Assembly (NCBI RefSeq): GCF_010728725.1
Contig: NZ_AP022606.1
Span: 4,526,001 to 4,590,000, forward strand
Direction: 5' to 3'
Length of the DNA: 64,000 bases
Origin: Mycobacterium branderi
GTDB taxonomy: Bacteria; Actinomycetota; Actinomycetes; Mycobacteriales; Mycobacteriaceae
Within the stretch, counting starts at the first letter, position 1. Each line of letters begins with the position of its first letter. Below, one piece after another: positions 28,282 through 38,772 of this stretch. The notes under the pieces were generated by a model. It made no database searches and was not told where the DNA came from. It worked only from the letters and a program-made list of their open reading frames with translations. The translations under genes and the position numbers were made by a program.

Positions 28282-29430
28282 GTGACCGGCTCCGCGACTG
28301 GCATCGTCGACTCCGACCAACACCTCTACGAAAGCCGGTCCATGTGGGCCGACCACATCGACCCGGCCGCCCGCGACGACGCGCTCAGCCTCGTCGACGA
28401 CGGGCTGGGCTACACCTGGCTGAGCTGGCGCGGCGCTCGCCTTGCCCTGGCCGACGTCCACCTGCCGGGCGACACCGCGTCCTGCGGCGAGCACCGCAAC
28501 CGGCAGCGGGCCGGCCAGCCGCCCTCCTACCGCTACGACGAAGCGCTGCCGGAGGCGTATTGGCAACCGGCGGCGCGCCTCGGCTGGCTCGACGAGGCCG
28601 GGCTGGGTCAGGCGGTGCTGTTTCCCAATTACGGTCTGCTGTGGGAGCGCCGGTTGTCGTCGTCGCTGCCCGCGCTGACCGCGAACATGACGGCCTGGAA
28701 CCGCTGGTGCGCGGCGGTGCAAGACGAGGGCCGCGGACGGCTGCACCCGGTCGCGCATCTGACGCTGCGCGACCCGCGGTGGCTGCAGGCCGAGCTGAAA
28801 ACCATTGCCGCGGCGGGCATCCGGCTGGCCATGATCGCCGCCGGGCCGGTCGACGGCCGGGCGCTATCGCATCCCGACCACGACCGGATCTGGTCCGCGT
28901 TCGTCGATCACGCCGTGACACCGGTGTTCCACGTCGCCGATCAGGTGCGGGTCTTCGACGACTGCTGGTATCCCGACGACTCCGAGGATCTGGTGCCGGC
29001 CACCGAAGCGGTGTTCCTGTGGGTGCCGCCGGCGCTGGCGCTGACCGACCTGATTTTGCACGGCGTGCTGGACCGCCATCCCGGCCTGCACTTCGGCGTC
29101 GTCGAGCTCAGCTCGGCGTGGGTGCCGCAGTTCCTGCTGATGCTCGACGGCGCATCGGACTTCACCGCGCGGCTCAACGGCAAGCCAGTGGCGCCACTGT
29201 CGCGCCGGCCCAGCGAGTACTTCCTGGAGGCTGTGCGGGTCTCGTCGTTCTCCTACGAGGACCCCAAAGCGCTGACCAAGAACAGCGGCGACGTGTTCAT
29301 GTTCTGCAGCGACTACCCGCACTCGGAGGGCACCGCGACCCCGCTCGACGACTACCACCGGATGGACTGCCACGAGCACCAGATGCCCGGCCTGTTCCAC
29401 GGCAACGTCGACGCGCTGCTTGGACGGTAG
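28282..29430 (+). CDS. Amidohydrolase 2-family metal-dependent hydrolase
   Basis: A 382-residue TIM-barrel protein of the amidohydrolase 2 family (the group of aminocarboxymuconate decarboxylases and mycobacterial amidohydrolases). It begins with GIVDSDQHLYE, where this family normally places its first metal ligands (here Asp-x-Gln-His, only partly conserved). The end carries FCSDYPHSEGTATPLDDY, with the Asp typical of the last metal ligand. GTG 28282 has only a weak ribosome site. Divergent from the kinase gene. Substrate unknown. Confidence 0.75.
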   Translation: MTGSATGIVDSDQHLYESRSMWADHIDPAARDDALSLVDDGLGYTWLSWRGARLALADVHLPGDTASCGEHRNRQRAGQPPSYRYDEALPEAYWQPAARLGWLDEAGLGQAVLFPNYGLLWERRLSSSLPALTANMTAWNRWCAAVQDEGRGRLHPVAHLTLRDPRWLQAELKTIAAAGIRLAMIAAGPVDGRALSHPDHDRIWSAFVDHAVTPVFHVADQVRVFDDCWYPDDSEDLVPATEAVFLWVPPALALTDLILHGVLDRHPGLHFGVVELSSAWVPQFLLMLDGASDFTARLNGKPVAPLSRRPSEYFLEAVRVSSFSYEDPKALTKNSGDVFMFCSDYPHSEGTATPLDDYHRMDCHEHQMPGLFHGNVDALLGR

Positions 29431-29432
29431 CC

Positions 29433-30104
29433 ATGGAACTCACCGAGGCGCTGCGCACCACCGGCGCGGTCCGCGACTTCACCGATCAGCCGGTCGACGA
29501 CGCCACCGTGGCCCGCATCCTCGACACCGCCCGGTTCGCGCCCAGCGGCGCCAACGCGCAAGCGTGGCGGGTGGTGGTGCACAAGGATTCCGAGCGGCGA
29601 CGACGGCTGCGCGAGTCGTATCTGCAGGGTTCGCGCGACTACATGGCCCTGAGCGCCGCCGGCCTGCGGCCGTGGGCGCCGACCAACGACCGCGACGCCG
29701 AGGCCCGTGCCCTGGCTGCCGAAAACCCCGCCGCACCAGGCGGATTCGCCGAACGCTTCGACCAGGCCCCGGTCCTGCTGGCATTGTTCGCCAACCTGTC
29801 GCTGCTGGCCGCGGTGGACCGCGACGCCGACCGATACACGTTTGCCGGCGGCGCGTCGGTCTACCCGTTCGCGTGGAGCATCCTGCTGGCGGCCCGCGAG
29901 GAGGGGCTCGGCGGCGTCATCACCACGATCGCGATACGCGAAGAGCCGCAGGTGAAGTCGCTGCTCGGTGCACCCGACCACTTTGCGTTGGCTGCGGTGA
30001 TCGCCTTGGGCCATCCGGTCCGGGCGGCCCGGCGGCTACGCCGCGCACCGGTCTCCTCGTTCGCCACCGTCGATTCGATCGACGGCCCCGCGTTCGGTGG
30101 ATGA
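29433..30104 (+). CDS. Nitroreductase-family FMN oxidoreductase
   Basis: A 223-residue protein starting at ATG 29433, two bases after the amidohydrolase stop, so the two are surely in one transcript. Nitroreductase-type FMN motifs are visible: RTTGAVRDFTDQPVDD at the start, ARFAPSGANAQAWRVVV, and EEGLGGVITTIAIREE near 160. It would reduce a nitro, quinone or similar compound with NAD(P)H. With the amidohydrolase it may form a small catabolic pair. Confidence 0.85.
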   Translation: MELTEALRTTGAVRDFTDQPVDDATVARILDTARFAPSGANAQAWRVVVHKDSERRRRLRESYLQGSRDYMALSAAGLRPWAPTNDRDAEARALAAENPAAPGGFAERFDQAPVLLALFANLSLLAAVDRDADRYTFAGGASVYPFAWSILLAAREEGLGGVITTIAIREEPQVKSLLGAPDHFALAAVIALGHPVRAARRLRRAPVSSFATVDSIDGPAFGG

Positions 30105-30162
30105 CGGTGCCGTCAAATAGGCTTTGCACGACGTTCGCACGCGCTCTCCCGAAAGGTCTGCG

Positions 30163-30402
30163 ATGAAAAATCTTGTCGGCCGGTTGGTAGCCACGACGAT
30201 GCTGGCGGTAGGGGCGATGGCGGTGATCGCGGTGCCGGCCGTGAGTTCGGCGGATCCCCTGAACTGCCCAGAAGGCCAGTGGTGGGACCCGACGGCCAAC
30301 GTGTGCCGGCCACTGGGCGAAGGGCCGCAGCCGCTCAACTGCCCGGAAGGCCAGTACTGGAAGCCGGGCGACAACGTGTGCAGGCCGCTCGGCCAACTCT
30401 GA
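30163..30402 (+). CDS. Tiny exported protein with two cysteine-containing tandem repeats
   Basis: A 79-residue protein. ATG 30163 has AAAGG upstream; the signal peptide (residues 1-30) ends at VSSA-DP. The mature part is two near-identical units, LNCPEGQWWDPTANVCRPLG and LNCPEGQYWKPGDNVCRPLG, joined by EGPQP; each unit carries two cysteines that could pair. The CPxGQxW...NVC spacing recalls carbohydrate- or chitin-binding peritrophin-like modules, but it is too short to assign. Secreted, function unknown. Confidence 0.75.
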   Translation: MKNLVGRLVATTMLAVGAMAVIAVPAVSSADPLNCPEGQWWDPTANVCRPLGEGPQPLNCPEGQYWKPGDNVCRPLGQL

Positions 30403-30440
30403 ACCAGCCGGGTAACGCGTCGCCCGGTTAGGCTGCTGAG

Positions 30441-31760
30441 GTGTCCACGCTCGAACAGAGTCGCCGCCTCGTCACCGAAATCCCCGGGCCCGCATCGCTG
30501 GAACTGACCAAGCGTCGCGCGGCGGCGGTCGCCCGCGGGGTGCGCAGCACCATGCCGGTGTACGCCGTGCGTGCCGGCGGCGGCATCGTCGAGGACGTCG
30601 ACGGCAACCGGCTGATCGACCTGAGCTCGGGCATCGCGGTCACCACGATCGGCAACTCCTCTCCGCGGGTCGTGGACGCCGTGCGCGCTCAGGTCGCCGA
30701 CTTCACCCACACCTGCTTCATGGTGACGCCGTATGAGAACTACATCGCCGTCGCCGAGCAGCTCAACCGCCTGACTCCGGGTTCCGGCGAGAAGCGGTCG
30801 GTGCTGTTCAACTCCGGGGCCGAGGCCGTGGAGAACGCCATCAAGATCGCGCGCGTCCACACGCGCAAACCCGCGGTGGTGGCGTTCGACCACGCATACC
30901 ACGGCCGCACCAACCTCGCGATGGCCCTGACTGCACAGTCCATGCCCTACAAGAGCGGCTTCGGGCCGTTCGCGCCGGAGATCTACCGGGCGCCGCTCTC
31001 CTATCCGTACCGTGACGGGCTGGCCGGCGAACAGGCCGCCGAGCGCGCAATCCGCGCGATCCGCAGACTGGTGGGCGCGGACAACCTGGCCGCCTTGGTG
31101 ATCGAGCCGATCCAGGGCGAGGGCGGCTTCATCGTCCCGGCCGACGGATTCCTGCCAACCCTGCTCGAGTGGTGCCGCCAGAACAACGTCGTGTTCATCG
31201 CTGACGAGGTGCAGACCGGCTTCGCACGCACCGGCGCGTTGTTCGCCTGCGAGCACGAGGGCATCGAACCGGACCTGATCTGCACGGCCAAGGGCATCGC
31301 CGGCGGGCTGCCGCTGTCGGCGGTCACCGGCCGCGCCGAGATCATGGACGCCTCTCACCCCGGCGGGCTCGGCGGCACATTCGGCGGCAACCCGATCGCG
31401 TGCGCGGCGGCGCTGGCCGCCATCACAACCATCGAGAGCGACGGGCTGGTCGAGCGCGCGCGCCAGATCGGGCAGTTGATGACCGACCGGCTGTCGCGGC
31501 TGCAGGCCGACGACGACCGGATCGGCGACGTCCGCGGCCGCGGGGCGATGATCGCGGCCGAGCTGGTGAAGTCCGGCAGTACCGACCCCGACCCGGAGCT
31601 CACCGGCAAGCTGGCGGCCGCCGCCCACGCCGCCGGCGTGATCGTCTTGACCGCAGGCACTTTCGGCAATGTGCTGCGGTTCCTGCCGCCGCTGACCATC
31701 AGCGACGACCTGCTCTCCGAAGCTCTCGAGGTGCTGGCCGGGCTGTTGGGCGAGCTCTAA
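30441..31760 (+). CDS. gabT: 4-aminobutyrate aminotransferase (GabT)
   Basis: A 439-residue class III PLP aminotransferase: 4-aminobutyrate plus 2-oxoglutarate gives succinate semialdehyde and glutamate. PLP-site motifs present: VLFNSGAEAVENAIKIAR, VAFDHAYHGRTNLAMAL, FIADEVQTGFARTG and the Schiff-base Lys in ICTAKGIAGGLPLSA. The start GTG 30441 (MSTLEQSRR) matches the family. In M. tuberculosis gabT (Rv2589) also sits just before fadD9. The adjacent carboxylic acid reductase makes aldehydes, so the two could be metabolically linked. Confidence 0.92.
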   Translation: MSTLEQSRRLVTEIPGPASLELTKRRAAAVARGVRSTMPVYAVRAGGGIVEDVDGNRLIDLSSGIAVTTIGNSSPRVVDAVRAQVADFTHTCFMVTPYENYIAVAEQLNRLTPGSGEKRSVLFNSGAEAVENAIKIARVHTRKPAVVAFDHAYHGRTNLAMALTAQSMPYKSGFGPFAPEIYRAPLSYPYRDGLAGEQAAERAIRAIRRLVGADNLAALVIEPIQGEGGFIVPADGFLPTLLEWCRQNNVVFIADEVQTGFARTGALFACEHEGIEPDLICTAKGIAGGLPLSAVTGRAEIMDASHPGGLGGTFGGNPIACAAALAAITTIESDGLVERARQIGQLMTDRLSRLQADDDRIGDVRGRGAMIAAELVKSGSTDPDPELTGKLAAAAHAAGVIVLTAGTFGNVLRFLPPLTISDDLLSEALEVLAGLLGEL

Positions 31761-31804
31761 ACCAGGTGGCCGATCTCACTTTCCGGCCCGCTTCCGGAAT
31801 AATA

Positions 31805-31817
31805 TTAGCTTTGCTAA
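31805..31817. promoter_or_regulatory. Inverted repeat TTAGC-TTT-GCTAA upstream of the carboxylic acid reductase gene
   Basis: A perfect 5+3+5 palindrome inside an unusually AT-rich patch (31798-31829), 69 bases before the car start. It is followed by ACGTAG then TTTTTT. It could be an operator, or, read with the T run, a weak gabT terminator. No TetR-type gene is adjacent. Confidence 0.4.
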
Positions 31818-31885
31818 CGTAGTTTTTTGTCGGGCGCAGCGTGGCGCCGGCCAAACTTCCCAGTGATTTGTCTTAGAGGTCCGTT

Positions 31886-34800
31886 ATGTCGATTGAAACC
31901 AGTGAAGAGCGGCTGGAGCGCCGCATCGCCGACCTGACCGCCACCGACCCGCAGTTCGCCGCCGCCCGGCCGAGCGAGACCGTCGTGGCCGCCGTCGAGC
32001 AGCCCGGGCTCACGCTGCCGCAGGTCATCCAGACCATCCTCGAGGGCTACGCCGAGCGGCCGGCTCTCGGTCAGCGCGCCGTCGAATTCGTCAAAGACCC
32101 CGCGACCGGACGCACGTCGGCGCAACTGTTGCCCCGGTTCGACACCATCACCTACCGCGAGTTGGGCGAGCGCGTCGGCGCTCTCGCCGCCGCCTGGGCC
32201 GACGGCGTCGTCTCCCCCGGCGACCGCGTCGCCGTGTTGGGCTTCACCAGCCTCGACTACACGACTATCGACGTGGCGCTCGCACAGCTTGGCGCGGTGT
32301 CGGTTCCATTGCAGACCAGCGCCGCGCTCACCCAGCTGCAGCCGATCGTCGCCGAGACCGAGCCGGCAGTGCTCGCGGCGAGCGTCGACTACCTGTCCGA
32401 TGCCGTCGAGCTGATCCGGGCCGGCCACCAACCGGCGCGGCTGGTGGTGTTCGACTACCACCCCGAGGTCGACGACCATCGCGAGGCCATCGAAAACGCG
32501 AAAGCCCGGCTGGACATCCCGGTCGAGGCGCTGGCCGACGTGCTGAACCGCGGCAAGTCACTGCCACCCGCGCCGGCGGTGGACGCCGAGCATGACGCGC
32601 TGGCGCTGCTCATCTACACCTCCGGGTCCACCGGTGCCCCCAAGGGCGCGATGTACCCGCAGCGCAACGTCGCCAAGATGTGGCGGCGGTCCGCCCGCAA
32701 CTGGTTCGGGCCCAGCGCCGCCTCGATCACGCTGAACTTCATGCCGATGAGCCACGTCATGGGCCGCGGCATCCTCTACGGCACGCTCGGCAACGGCGGC
32801 ACCGCCTATTTCGGCGCCAAGAGCGATCTGTCCACCCTGCTGGAGGACCTCGCGCTGGTGCGGCCCACGGAGCTGAACTTCGTGCCGCGCATCTGGGAGA
32901 CCCTGTACCAGGAGTTCCAGCGCGAACTCGACCGCGGCCGCGGAGCAGCCGAGGTGCTGGCCGACATGCGGCAGAACCTCCTCGGGGGGCGGTTCATCTT
33001 CGCGATGACGGGCTCCGCGCCGATCTCCCCGGAGCTGAAGAGCTGGGTGGAGTCGCTGCTCGAGATGCACCTGATGGACGGCTACGGCTCCACCGAGGCC
33101 GGCATGGTCTTGTTCGACGGCCAGGTGCAACGGCCACCGGTGATCGACTACAAGCTGGCCGACGTCCCCGATCTGGGCTACTTCGCCACCGACAAGCCTT
33201 ATCCCCGTGGGGAATTGCTACTCAAGACCGAGAACATGTTCCCCGGCTACTACAAGCGCCCGGAGATCACCGCCGACGTGTTGGACGCCGACGGCTACTA
33301 CCACACCGGTGACGTCGTCGCCGAGATCGCGCCAGACCGGCTGGTGTACGTCGACCGGCGCAACAACGTCCTGAAACTCGCGCAGGGCGAGTTCGTCACC
33401 CTCGCCAAGCTGGAGGCGGTTTTCGGCACCAGTCCGCTGGTCCGCCAGATCTACATCTACGGCAACAGCGCGCATCCGTACCTGTTGGCGGTCGTGGTGC
33501 CGACGGACCCGAACGCGTCGAAGTCGGCGATCGCCGAGTCGCTGCAGGCCGTCGCCAGGGAAGCCGGGCTGCAATCCTACGAGGTTCCCCGCGACTTCCT
33601 CATCGAGACAACACCTTTCACGCTGGAGAACGGCCTGCTGACCGGTATCCGCAAGCTGGCGTGGCCCAAGCTCAAGCAGCACTACGGCGAGCGGCTCGAA
33701 CAGCTTTACGCCGAGCTGGAAGAAAGCCAGGCCAACGAGCTTCGGATGTTGCGCCAGAACGGCGCCGACAAGCCGGTGCTCGAGACGGTGAGCCGGGCCG
33801 CGGCTGCGCTGCTGGGCGCATCGACCAGCGACGTCGCACCCGACGCGCATTTCACCGATCTGGGTGGAGACTCGTTGTCGGCGTTGACGTTCGGCAACCT
33901 GCTGCGCGAGATCTTCGATGTCGACGTGCCGGTGGGCGTGATCGTCAGCCCGGCCAGCGACCTGCAGTCCATCGCCGGCTACATCGAGAACGAGCGGAAG
34001 GGCAGCAAGCGGCCGACGTTCGCCGGCGTTCACGGTCGTGACGCCGTCGAGGTGCACGCCAAAGACCTGACACTGGACAAGTTCCTCGACGCCGCCACCC
34101 TGGCCGCGGCGCCGAGCCTGCCACGTGCCAACCACGAGGTGCGCACGGTATTGCTCACGGGCGCAACGGGATTCCTGGGCCGCTACCTGGCGCTGGAATG
34201 GCTGGAGCGGATGGACCTGGTCGACGGCAAGGTGATCGCCCTGGTGCGCGCGAAGGACGACGCGGCGGCGCGAGAGCGTCTGGACAACACGTTCGACAGC
34301 GGTGACCCCAAGCTGCTACAGCACTACCACGAGCTGGCCGCCGATCACCTGGAGGTTATCGCCGGAGATAAGGGCGAAGCGAATCTGGGCCTGCGCCAAG
34401 ATGTTTGGCAGCGACTGGCCGACACCGTCGACCTGATCGTCGACCCGGCCGCGTTGGTCAACCACGTGCTGCCCTACAGCGAGCTGTTCGGCCCCAACGC
34501 GCTGGGCACCGCCGAGCTGATCCGGATCGCGCTGACCACCAAGATCAAGCCGTACACCTACGTGTCGACGATCGGCGTGGGCGACCAGATCCAGCCAGGC
34601 ACGTTCACCGAGGACGCCGACGTCCGGGTGATGAGCCCGACCCGCGCCTGTGGCGACGGCTACGCCAACGGCTACGGCAACAGCAAGTGGGCCGGTGAGG
34701 TGCTGCTGCGCGAGGCCAACGACCTGGCCGGTCTGCCGGTCGCGGTGTTCCGCTGCGACATGATCCTCGCCGACACCACGTATGCGGGCCAGCTCAACCT

Positions 34801-35332
34801 GCCGGACATGTTCACGCGGATGATGCTGAGCCTGGTGGCCACGGGTATCGCGCCCCGCTCGTTCTACGAGCTGGACGCCGACGGCAACCGGCAGCGGGCC
34901 CACTACGACGGCCTGCCGGTCGAGTTCATCGCCGAGGCCATCTCGACTCTGGGGGCGCAGAACGTGGAGGGTTTCCAGACGTACCACGTGATGAACCCCT
35001 ACGACGACGGCATCGGGATGGATGAGTACGTCGACTGGCTCATCGAGGCCGGTTATCCGATCCAGCGCATCGACGACTACCGCGAATGGGTGCAACGGTT
35101 CGAAACCAGTCTGCGGGCTCTGCCGGAGAGGCAGCGACAGGCCTCGCTACTGCCGCTGTTGCACAACTACCAGAAGCCGGAAACGCCGATCCGCGGGTCG
35201 ATCGCGCCGACCGATCGATTCCGCGCCGCCGTGCAGGAGGCGAAAATCGGTCCGGACAAAGACATTCCACATGTCACGGCGCCGGTCATCGTCAAGTACA
35301 TCACCGACCTGCAGCTGCTCGGCCTCCTCTGA
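31886..35332 (+). CDS. car: Carboxylic acid reductase (FadD9/CAR)
   Basis: A 1148-residue three-domain enzyme that reduces carboxylic acids to aldehydes with ATP and NADPH. The adenylation domain (to about 640) has [18 protein letters not shown] near 246. The carrier domain has GGDS with the phosphopantetheine Ser at 663. The C-terminal NADPH reductase domain has [20 protein letters not shown] near 755, and [14 protein letters not shown] with the catalytic Tyr/Lys. The length is exactly that of mycobacterial CARs (Rv2590, fadD9). It requires a phosphopantetheinyl transferase from elsewhere. ATG 31886 has AGAGG upstream. Confidence 0.95.
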   Translation: MSIETSEERLERRIADLTATDPQFAAARPSETVVAAVEQPGLTLPQVIQTILEGYAERPALGQRAVEFVKDPATGRTSAQLLPRFDTITYRELGERVGALAAAWADGVVSPGDRVAVLGFTSLDYTTIDVALAQLGAVSVPLQTSAALTQLQPIVAETEPAVLAASVDYLSDAVELIRAGHQPARLVVFDYHPEVDDHREAIENAKARLDIPVEALADVLNRGKSLPPAPAVDAEHDALALLIYTSGSTGAPKGAMYPQRNVAKMWRRSARNWFGPSAASITLNFMPMSHVMGRGILYGTLGNGGTAYFGAKSDLSTLLEDLALVRPTELNFVPRIWETLYQEFQRELDRGRGAAEVLADMRQNLLGGRFIFAMTGSAPISPELKSWVESLLEMHLMDGYGSTEAGMVLFDGQVQRPPVIDYKLADVPDLGYFATDKPYPRGELLLKTENMFPGYYKRPEITADVLDADGYYHTGDVVAEIAPDRLVYVDRRNNVLKLAQGEFVTLAKLEAVFGTSPLVRQIYIYGNSAHPYLLAVVVPTDPNASKSAIAESLQAVAREAGLQSYEVPRDFLIETTPFTLENGLLTGIRKLAWPKLKQHYGERLEQLYAELEESQANELRMLRQNGADKPVLETVSRAAAALLGASTSDVAPDAHFTDLGGDSLSALTFGNLLREIFDVDVPVGVIVSPASDLQSIAGYIENERKGSKRPTFAGVHGRDAVEVHAKDLTLDKFLDAATLAAAPSLPRANHEVRTVLLTGATGFLGRYLALEWLERMDLVDGKVIALVRAKDDAAARERLDNTFDSGDPKLLQHYHELAADHLEVIAGDKGEANLGLRQDVWQRLADTVDLIVDPAALVNHVLPYSELFGPNALGTAELIRIALTTKIKPYTYVSTIGVGDQIQPGTFTEDADVRVMSPTRACGDGYANGYGNSKWAGEVLLREANDLAGLPVAVFRCDMILADTTYAGQLNLPDMFTRMMLSLVATGIAPRSFYELDADGNRQRAHYDGLPVEFIAEAISTLGAQNVEGFQTYHVMNPYDDGIGMDEYVDWLIEAGYPIQRIDDYREWVQRFETSLRALPERQRQASLLPLLHNYQKPETPIRGSIAPTDRFRAAVQEAKIGPDKDIPHVTAPVIVKYITDLQLLGLL

Positions 35333-35389
35333 CGAGAAGACGCGGAATCGCACCCGGGCAAAGCCCGCGGTGCAATTCCGCGTCTCGTC
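35331..35389. terminator. Strong bidirectional hairpin between convergent genes
   Basis: The left arm GACGCGGAATCGCACC (35339-35354) pairs with GGTGCAATTCCGCGTC (35369-35384) with one mismatch. Inside, CGGGC-AAA-GCCCG (35355-35367) forms a tip, and outside GACGA (35331-35335) pairs with TCGTC (35385-35389). The stem begins within the car stop codon and ends 4 bases before the stop of the convergent membrane-protein gene, so it can serve both. There is no U tract, as usual for mycobacterial hairpin terminators. Confidence 0.75.
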
Positions 35390-35392
35390 GCG

Positions 35393-36040
35393 CTAGCGGT
35401 GCGCGCCGACGCGTCGCCGCCGGAAGAAGCTTCTCTTCGCCTCCGGCTCGACGACGGGGAACTGATCGGCGCGGGCCTGGGTGACCGCGTCCGGTGACAC
35501 CTCGGGAGCGGGCGTGTACTCCGGCGCCGCCGGCACATCGGGGGCGGGAGCCACGGCCGCCGCCGCTTCCACATCACGCGCCGTGCGAACCGCCAAGCGC
35601 GCCAGAATCGCGCCGGCCAGGAACACGATCAAGGCGCCCAGCCCGGAGAAGTAGCTGATCTCCAGCAGGGCGCGTTTGGTGTCCGTCGACGCCACCGGCT
35701 GGCCCACGTCGCCGAGCCGCAGCGGCGAGGCAAACGAGCGGCCGACAACAAACCAGGCCCCGGCGAATGCCGCCAGCCAGCCGCCGAACATCGCGGTGGC
35801 GCGGTTACCCGAAACCAACAGCAGCAGGCCCCCCACCGCGGCCGCGGCCCCGGGGAACACCTCCAGCCAGCCTCGGGCCGCCGTCCACGTCCATTCCTTG
35901 TCCGGCGTGTAGGCCCAGTGGAAATACGGCCCGATAAACGGAATCACTGCGCCCCACGCGCCGAGGATGATCAGGAGCAATCCGCTGACTGCGCCACGGC
36001 TGCGTGGCATATGCAGAGCGCCTATCCGCGAGTCGTTCAT
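35393..36040 (-). CDS. Membrane protein with Ala/Pro-rich cytoplasmic tail
   Basis: A 215-residue protein with four hydrophobic segments (about 17-38, 62-80, 84-101 and 130-150), then an Ala/Pro/Glu-rich stretch (AAAAVAPAPDVPAAPEYTPA) ending in a very basic FFRRRRVGAHR. The first helix pair contains WGAVIPFIGPYFHWAYTP, seen in small actinobacterial membrane proteins. No catalytic residues stand out. Convergent with car and sharing its terminator. Function unknown. Confidence 0.75.
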   Translation of the reverse strand: MNDSRIGALHMPRSRGAVSGLLLIILGAWGAVIPFIGPYFHWAYTPDKEWTWTAARGWLEVFPGAAAAVGGLLLLVSGNRATAMFGGWLAAFAGAWFVVGRSFASPLRLGDVGQPVASTDTKRALLEISYFSGLGALIVFLAGAILARLAVRTARDVEAAAAVAPAPDVPAAPEYTPAPEVSPDAVTQARADQFPVVEPEAKRSFFRRRRVGAHR

Positions 36041-36100
36041 TTCAGAATCTCCTCACACCACACCGACACCGGCGGTGCCGAATCCGTGATGAGTACCCCA

Positions 36101-36122
36101 CCGGTTCACGGCGCTAAACCGG
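36101..36122. terminator. Hairpin downstream of the ruv operon
   Basis: CCGGTT (36101-36106) and AACCGG (36117-36122) form a 6-bp stem with a 10-base loop, immediately beyond the stop of the last gene of the ruvC-ruvA-ruvB-DUF1304 operon (minus strand). Plausible but short. Confidence 0.35.
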
Positions 36123-36126
36123 CGCC

Positions 36127-36513
36127 CTAGCCCGCCAGCGCGATCGCGAGCAAAACGATCGCCACCACGGGAAACGTGCCCTGGATGGCGGCGGCACGCA
36201 CCTTGTCCGGCGCTGACGCCGCCAAAACAGCCGCCGCGGCCGCCATCGAGCCCACGCCGGCGAACATCAACGCCGAACCCGCCGCGGTACGGCCCAGCGC
36301 CAGCGCGACGATGCCGGCGCCCGTCACGACCGCGAGAAACAGGTTGTAGAAACCTTGGTTGAACGCAAGCAGCTTGGTGGTCTCGGCCTCTTCGGGTGTG
36401 GTTCCGAACACCGCACGCGTCCGCGGCGCGGTCCACCGCAGCGACTCCATGACAAAGATGTAGACGTGCAGCACCGCCGCCAGTGCGGCGAAAACCATTG
36501 CGGCAGCGATCAA
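36127..36513 (-). CDS. DUF1304 family small membrane protein
   Basis: A 128-residue protein with four transmembrane helices. Start TTG 36513 overlaps the ruvB stop (TTGA) and has GGAG at good distance, giving [20 protein letters not shown] as the first helix, the usual DUF1304 start ([14 protein letters not shown]). The alternative ATG 36498 would cut into that helix. Later segments are [20 protein letters not shown] and [14 protein letters not shown]. Function unknown; it rides at the end of the ruv operon. Confidence 0.8.
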   Translation of the reverse strand: MIAAAMVFAALAAVLHVYIFVMESLRWTAPRTRAVFGTTPEEAETTKLLAFNQGFYNLFLAVVTGAGIVALALGRTAAGSALMFAGVGSMAAAAAVLAASAPDKVRAAAIQGTFPVVAIVLLAIALAG

Positions 36514-37556
36514 TCCATCTCCTCGTCGAACAACCCCGGCTGGCCCATCACCCCGACCGGCGGCGCCATACCCAGATGCGTCCAGGCCTGCGCGGTGGCC
36601 ACTCGGCCACGCGGAGTGCGCGCAATCATGCCCGCGCGCACCAGAAACGGCTCGCAGACCTCCTCCACAGTGGCGGCCTCCTCCCCGACCGCCACCGCCA
36701 GCGTCGACACCCCGACCGGGCCGCCGCCGAAGCTGCGGGTCAGCGCGGAGAGCACCGCGCGGTCCAGCCGGTCCAGGCCGAGTTCGTCGACGTCGTAGAC
36801 CTCCAACGCCTGCTTGGCGACGTCGCGGGTGATCACGCCGTCGGCGCGGACCTCCGCATAGTCGCGCACCCGCCGCAGCAGTCGGTTGGCGATCCGTGGC
36901 GTGCCCCGCGAGCGGCGCGCGATCTCCCCGGCCGCCTCCCCGCCCAGCTCGATGCCCAGGATTCCGGCCGACCGCGCCAGCACCCGCTCCAACTCGGCCG
37001 GCTCGTAGAAATCCATGTGCGCGGTGAACCCGAACCGGTCGCGCAGCGGGCCGGTCAGCGCACCCGATCGAGTAGTGGCGCCCACCAACGTGAACGGGGC
37101 CACCTCCAACGGGATCGACGTCGCCCCAGGGCCTTTCCCGACGACGACGTCGACGCGGAAGTCCTCCATCGCCAGATACAGCATCTCCTCGGCCGGCCGG
37201 GCGATGCGGTGGATCTCGTCGATGAACAACACGTCGTGTTCGACGAGGTTGGACAGCATCGCGGCCAGGTCGCCGGCGCGTTCCAGCGCCGGCCCGGACG
37301 TCACCCGCAGCGACGAGCCGAGCTCGGCGGCAATGATCATCGCCAGCGACGTCTTGCCCAGCCCCGGCGGGCCAGACAAAAGAATGTGATCCGGTGTGCC
37401 GCCGCGGTTCTTGGCGCCCTCGATCACCAGTTGCAACTGTTCGCGCACGCGCGGCTGGCCGATGAACTCCCGCAGCGAGCGCGGCCGCAGGCTGGCGTCG
37501 ACGTCGCCCTCGCCGACCGTGAGCGCCGGCGACACCTCGCGGTCCTCGTCGCTCAT
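36510..37556 (-). CDS. ruvB: Holliday junction branch-migration helicase RuvB
   Basis: A 348-residue AAA+ motor that, on RuvA, drives branch migration during recombinational repair. Walker [12 protein letters not shown] (near 64-74), Walker B FIDEIHR, sensor [19 protein letters not shown] and a C-terminal winged helix ([17 protein letters not shown]) are all present. Start ATG 37556 overlaps ruvA by 4 bases. Normal length. Confidence 0.96.
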   Translation of the reverse strand: MSDEDREVSPALTVGEGDVDASLRPRSLREFIGQPRVREQLQLVIEGAKNRGGTPDHILLSGPPGLGKTSLAMIIAAELGSSLRVTSGPALERAGDLAAMLSNLVEHDVLFIDEIHRIARPAEEMLYLAMEDFRVDVVVGKGPGATSIPLEVAPFTLVGATTRSGALTGPLRDRFGFTAHMDFYEPAELERVLARSAGILGIELGGEAAGEIARRSRGTPRIANRLLRRVRDYAEVRADGVITRDVAKQALEVYDVDELGLDRLDRAVLSALTRSFGGGPVGVSTLAVAVGEEAATVEEVCEPFLVRAGMIARTPRGRVATAQAWTHLGMAPPVGVMGQPGLFDEEMD

Positions 37557-38131
37557 TTCTTACCCAACATCGATAGTGCCGCCCGCAGCGCATTCGACGT
37601 GGTGGCCTCCGGTTCGCCCGCCAACACCTTGTCGGTGGCCTCTTCGGCCTGCTTTACGGCAAAGCCAAGTCCGACAAGGGCTTCCACCACCGGCCCGCGA
37701 ACCGAATGACCGTTGACCGGAGCAGTCGGTATCGCACCCATCTTGTCGCGCAGCTCGAGCACCATCCGCTCGGCGCCGCGCTTACCGATGCCTGGCACCC
37801 GGGTCAGCGCCGTGACGTCGCCGTCGGCGAGAGCCTGCCGCAGCGCCGGCGCGTCGTAGACCGCGAGCGTGGCGAGCGCGATCTTGGGCCCCACGCCGGA
37901 GACCCCCAGCAACGTCAGGAACAGGTCGCGGGTGTCGGCGTCGGGAAAGCCGTAGAGCGTCATCGAGTCTTCGCGCACGATCATCGCGGTGATCAGCCGG
38001 GCCTCGCTGCCCACCCGCAGCGTCGCCAGCGTCGACGGCGCCGCCATCAGCTTGTAGCCGACGCCGGCGGCCTCGATGACGACGTGGTCCAGCGCCACGT
38101 CGACCACCTCGCCGCGCACCGAGGCGATCAT
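37553..38131 (-). CDS. ruvA: Holliday junction-binding protein RuvA
   Basis: A 192-residue protein that forms the tetramer holding the four-way junction. The N-terminal OB domain ([20 protein letters not shown]), tandem HhH motifs ([16 protein letters not shown] and [19 protein letters not shown]) and the C-terminal domain III that binds RuvB ([18 protein letters not shown]) are all recognisable. Overlaps ruvC and ruvB by 4 bases each (ATGA). Confidence 0.95.
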   Translation of the reverse strand: MIASVRGEVVDVALDHVVIEAAGVGYKLMAAPSTLATLRVGSEARLITAMIVREDSMTLYGFPDADTRDLFLTLLGVSGVGPKIALATLAVYDAPALRQALADGDVTALTRVPGIGKRGAERMVLELRDKMGAIPTAPVNGHSVRGPVVEALVGLGFAVKQAEEATDKVLAGEPEATTSNALRAALSMLGKK

Positions 38132-38682
38132 GTCGCGGCCTTGACTTTCGCGGCGAATCTCTTGCGCTGCTCGGCCGCCTTGGCCTCGGCGGCGGCCATC
38201 CGGGCGATCATCGGCGCGCGCCAGCAGTGACAGATGGCCAGCGCCAGCGCATCGGCGGCATCGGCCGGTGTCGGTTTGGCTTGCAGCCCAAGGATTCTGG
38301 TGACCATCGCGGTGACTTGCGCCTTCCCTGCGCCGCCGTTGCCGGTGACGGCGGCCTTCACCTCGCTCGGAGTGTGGAAGTGCACGGCGATGCCGCGTTT
38401 GGCGGCGGCCAGCGCGATCACCCCGCCGGCCTGCGCGGTGCCCATCACCGTCGACACGTTCTGCTGGGAGAACACCCGCTCGACGGCGATCACGTCGGGA
38501 TGATGGGTGTCCAGCCAGTGCTCGACGTGCTCGCTGATGGTCAGCAGCCGTTGCGGCAGCGACTGGTCGGCCGGTGTGCGCACGACGTCGACATCCAGGG
38601 CGGTGATCTGCGGGCCCCGCCCGCTTTCGACCACCGAGAGCCCGCAGCGGGTCAGTCCCGGGTCGACGCCCATCACGCGCAC
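38128..38682 (-). CDS. ruvC: Holliday junction endonuclease RuvC
   Basis: A 184-residue resolvase cutting Holliday junctions. The acidic catalytic residues are seen in [22 protein letters not shown] and [13 protein letters not shown] chose GTG 38682 (MRVMGVDPG...) because GGGAG precedes it and it matches the family; the frame to 38754 adds 24 unsupported residues. First gene of the ruvC-ruvA-ruvB operon. Confidence 0.94.
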   Translation of the reverse strand: MRVMGVDPGLTRCGLSVVESGRGPQITALDVDVVRTPADQSLPQRLLTISEHVEHWLDTHHPDVIAVERVFSQQNVSTVMGTAQAGGVIALAAAKRGIAVHFHTPSEVKAAVTGNGGAGKAQVTAMVTRILGLQAKPTPADAADALALAICHCWRAPMIARMAAAEAKAAEQRKRFAAKVKAAT

Positions 38683-38772
38683 GCCACGCTCCCTCGATGC
38701 CGAACGGTTGTTCGATACCCTACTGGCCGGGGCCGACAGCGGCCGGTAGGACACGCGGGAAGAGCGCGCCCG

